NCBI GenBank assembly: GCA_030248195.1 | Contig: JASAND010021437.1 | Location: 1-64,000, forward strand | Direction: 5' to 3' | DNA length: 64,000 bases | From: Trissonchulus latispiculum | Taxonomy: Eukaryota > Nematoda > Enoplea > Enoplida > Ironidae | In this document: positions 61,371 through 64,000 of the stretch, in pieces | Layout: each line of letters begins with the position of its first letter | Position numbering within the stretch: position 1 is the stretch's first letter | Notes under the pieces: model-generated | Seen by the model: only the letters and a program-made list of their open reading frames with translations | Databases searched by the model: none | Told to the model about the DNA's origin: nothing | Made by a program: the position numbers and the translations under genes

Positions 61371-63560
61371 TTTCTGGGGGGGGGAAGCAAAAATCTGAAA
61401 ATCTGGGCGGTGGGTCGCCAAAATTTGTCATTTTGGTGGGGGGGATCATCCCCCCCTAACACACCTATGCATGCACACCACCCAAAGCTGGCTGACCGTC
61501 CCAACCTACCCTAATTTCGGCTACTCCCGCCCCAACTTTTCCTCAAGGTATATACACCTACAGAACCCCATCACATTTCGGGGTTCGACCACCATTTCAA
61601 ACATTTAACAACACCCTCCCAAACTAAATTTCCGGTGAAAAAATAAGCCTCAAGTCTGACGAAACCCAAAACCTCCAAGCACTTTTTAGCATTGGTGTAA
61701 CGGCGGAGAATTAGGGTGGGGGCCCAGCCCACTTCCCCGCAATTCTGGAACTTTGGGGGGTTTGGGGGAGACGGAGGTAAATCTTGGCCGACCTCCGAAA
61801 TGTGATGGGGGTGCCCCCCAACCCCCCCCCCCAGAAATTTCGAAAAATGGCCAAAAAATGCAAACTTTTCTGTACCTTAGCCTTTTTCCATCTAAATAAG
61901 GCTTGTTTTTAACGTTTTAGGCGACGTTTAACGTTTTAGGTTTTAAATTTCTGACCAAAAATTTTTTTACCCCCCAACTTCGATTTTTCCAGACCCCACC
62001 CCACCTCAAAACGGCTGACCCCACCCACTCTAATTTCGGCTACCCCCTCCCCCAACGTTTTCTCAAGGTACACCTATGGGTAAAGTTGGTCGAAAATATT
62101 GGGGGACTACCCCCCCAACCCCCACCCCCCAAGAGAAACTATGTTGCTAATGCCGAAAAACATAAAATTAAGTAATTTTAACATTCGACAGTGTTTTGAA
62201 ACTCGAAAACTGGATTACAATTTGCAAACATGTTTCCGCGATAATAAACACGTTAAGCCCAAAATTTGGACTTCTTTGAAAAATGTTGCGAAATTTACCC
62301 TAAACATATCATAACCAATTTTTGGCCAATTCCCCTCCCCCCCCCCCCCCGGGGCCATAGGTGTGTTAGGGGGGGGACCCCTCCCCCCAAATGGAGGGGT
62401 CGCCAACCCACCTAAAAATTTTTTCCTACCCCTCCCCCCAAATCAATTTTTTCGGACCCCTCCCCCTGGCATTTTTTTATAGGGGGGGTGGGGGGTGCCC
62501 CACTTTTAGGTTCCCCCTCCACTTTTCGGAGCCCCCCCTCCACTTTTCAGAGCCCCCCCCCCACTTTCGCCACCCCACTTTTCGGCAAGCCCACACCTAC
62601 TTTTTGGGGGTCGCCCAAAAGTGTCAAAAAATTAAGTTTTCGAGGTCAAATTTTCAAAAAAATTCTCTCAGTTTTTAGCTATTTATGGACGTATGTATAA
62701 GTTCATTTTAAGCTTAAAAACAGCGGTTTTTTGCGTTTTATCTTAAAAATGTGAATTTTTCGCTAAAAATTTAGGTATATTTTACATTTGGCTCGCCCAT
62801 AGATGTGTTAGGGGGGGGTTGGGGGGACCCCCCACCAAATTGACAAATTTTCGCGACCCCCCCCCCCCAGATTTTTTTCAGACTTTAGCTAGGCCCCCCC
62901 GTTTTTGGGCCAAACTGGGGCCAAAAATGGCACAAAAACCCAAATTTTAGGGGTTTTTTGGGAAATTTGGGGCCCCCCCCCCCCCCCCGTCGGAACCCCC
63001 CCCCCCCCCCCCCCAGATTTTTTGCCCAGCCACACCTATGGGCTCGCCCCCCCACTTCCCCCCACCCTAGAGGCAAGCCCCCACTTTCAAAAACCCTAAA
63101 AAAATGCCAGTCCCCCCCAAAAATTTTCAAACCCCTACCTAAATTTTTGAAAATTTTTAGCTAAAAATTCGAAATTTTTTAAAAAAATTCCAAATATTAG
63201 CGAAAATTTGCTAGAATTCGCTTAATTAAGTTAAAAATCGTTAAAAACAGCTGTAAATTGAGAAAATTTTTCAATTTTTTAACGAGAAACCGACTTTTTT
63301 CCAAATTTTCGCCGCCCCCCCCTAGAAAATTTTTCTTACCCCTCCCCCCAAATCGACTTTTCGCGACCCCCCGCCCTCCCCCTTTTTTCGCCAAACCCCC
63401 TCCCTACTTTTTTCTGAACCCCCAACCCCCACTTTTTTCGCCAGCCACACCACACCTATGCCCGGGGCCCCCAAAAATTTCTGGGAGGGTTTCGAAAAAT
63501 GGCTGGGGAGGATTTGGAAAAATGGCGTTGATGGGGTTACTCCTCCCCCCCGCAATTACA
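61371..63560. repeat. Cluster of G/C-run elements with CACACCTATG ends
   Basis: The end motif CATAGGTGTGTTAGGGGGG or its complement recurs near 61463, 62352, 62797, 63029 and 63444. Long C- and G-runs and blocks with AAAAATTTTT, GGGGTCGC and CCCCACTTTT lie between. Several nested or tandem elements are likely, but I could not pair the ends. The proline- or glycine-rich open frames here come from the homopolymer runs. Confidence 0.55.
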
Positions 63561-64000
63561 CGTATGGACATAGACAACAATGTGCGACTGTACATAACGA
63601 GGTAAGTGACTAGTGACTGCTCAGTGCTCGCAGCAAAACAATGGCGGCTGAGCAAACTTATTATATGCCAATAACATAGCTAATGTGACCAATAGACTAC
63701 GTATTATCACCTTAATTATCAATTTTTGCAAAACAATAAAATGTCTTGAGAAATTTCAGAGTTTTAGCCGTCCGCAATAAATGATAATACTATTTGATAG
63801 TCTTGTCCCTGTTTCATTGAAACGGATGAAGTCAAAGCTGCGGGAAATCCGTCCCGATTAAGAATTATTGCATAATAATAAGAATGAATTAGAGCAAAAG
63901 AGTGATACCAACTTTGGCGAGCCACAATTTCAGCTGGAACGTAGCAAGCAACTAAAACACGTCCCTGGGTATTTTTCTGCAAAACACGTCTGTTGAGTAG
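63561..64000. other. Unannotated sequence at window edge
   Basis: A 72-aa minus-strand frame (63982-63764) shows no recognisable motif and may be chance. No repeat ends were identified. An upstream hnRNP L exon could lie here or further out, but nothing supports one. Confidence 0.3.

Overview
This is eukaryotic, almost certainly animal, nuclear DNA. Coding sequence is split by GT-AG introns, and one gene is a degenerin/ENaC channel, a family known only from animals. I could not place the species; a spiralian-type invertebrate is only a guess. Exons make up under a tenth of the window. Most of the rest is transposon-derived.

Four host genes can be read.
(1) COQ8, the mitochondrial atypical kinase of coenzyme Q biosynthesis: + strand, 406-14610, six exons, with the 5' end outside the window.
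(2) LIN52, a DREAM/MuvB cell-cycle complex subunit: + strand, 19517-32278, five exons, 118 aa, complete. No single open reading frame shows it because every exon is short; its last intron is about 9 kb of nested repeats.
(3) A complete intronless DEG/ENaC channel: + strand, 35852-37057, 401 aa.
(4) An hnRNP L ortholog: - strand, 57427-41132, fifteen exons that join in frame to 621 aa, with four RRMs and an RGG tail. It is convergent with the channel gene.
The three multi-exon models keep frame through every junction, which is strong internal support.

The mobile fraction is rich and can be sorted by ends and target-site duplications (TSDs):
- at least five hAT-type non-autonomous elements with 8-bp TSDs, three of them with arms made of GGCCCGG-type repeats;
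- a family of about 350-390 bp with CTGG...CCAG ends, G-runs and 5-bp TSDs (six copies with perfect TSDs);
- foldback elements with nearly perfect arms (2942-3320, 33788-34148, 44586-45370, 54700-54874);
- elements with GGGCC ends followed by arrays of short repeats;
- large elements with a hairpin end plus tandem 145-147 bp and 163 bp units, resembling Helentron-associated INEs;
- tRNA-headed SINEs;
- a 5'-truncated LINE with a dead RNase H (11957-13450) and a 12-bp TSD.

By region: 1-14.6 kb is COQ8 with repeat-filled introns; 14.6-19.5 kb is intergenic with two hAT elements and a tRNA-like SINE; 19.5-32.3 kb is LIN52; 32.3-35.8 kb is intergenic; 35.9-37.1 kb is the channel; 37.1-41.1 kb is intergenic with a hAT element; 41.1-57.4 kb is hnRNP L with a 145-bp satellite in intron 1; 57.4-64 kb is nested repeats upstream of hnRNP L with no recognised gene.
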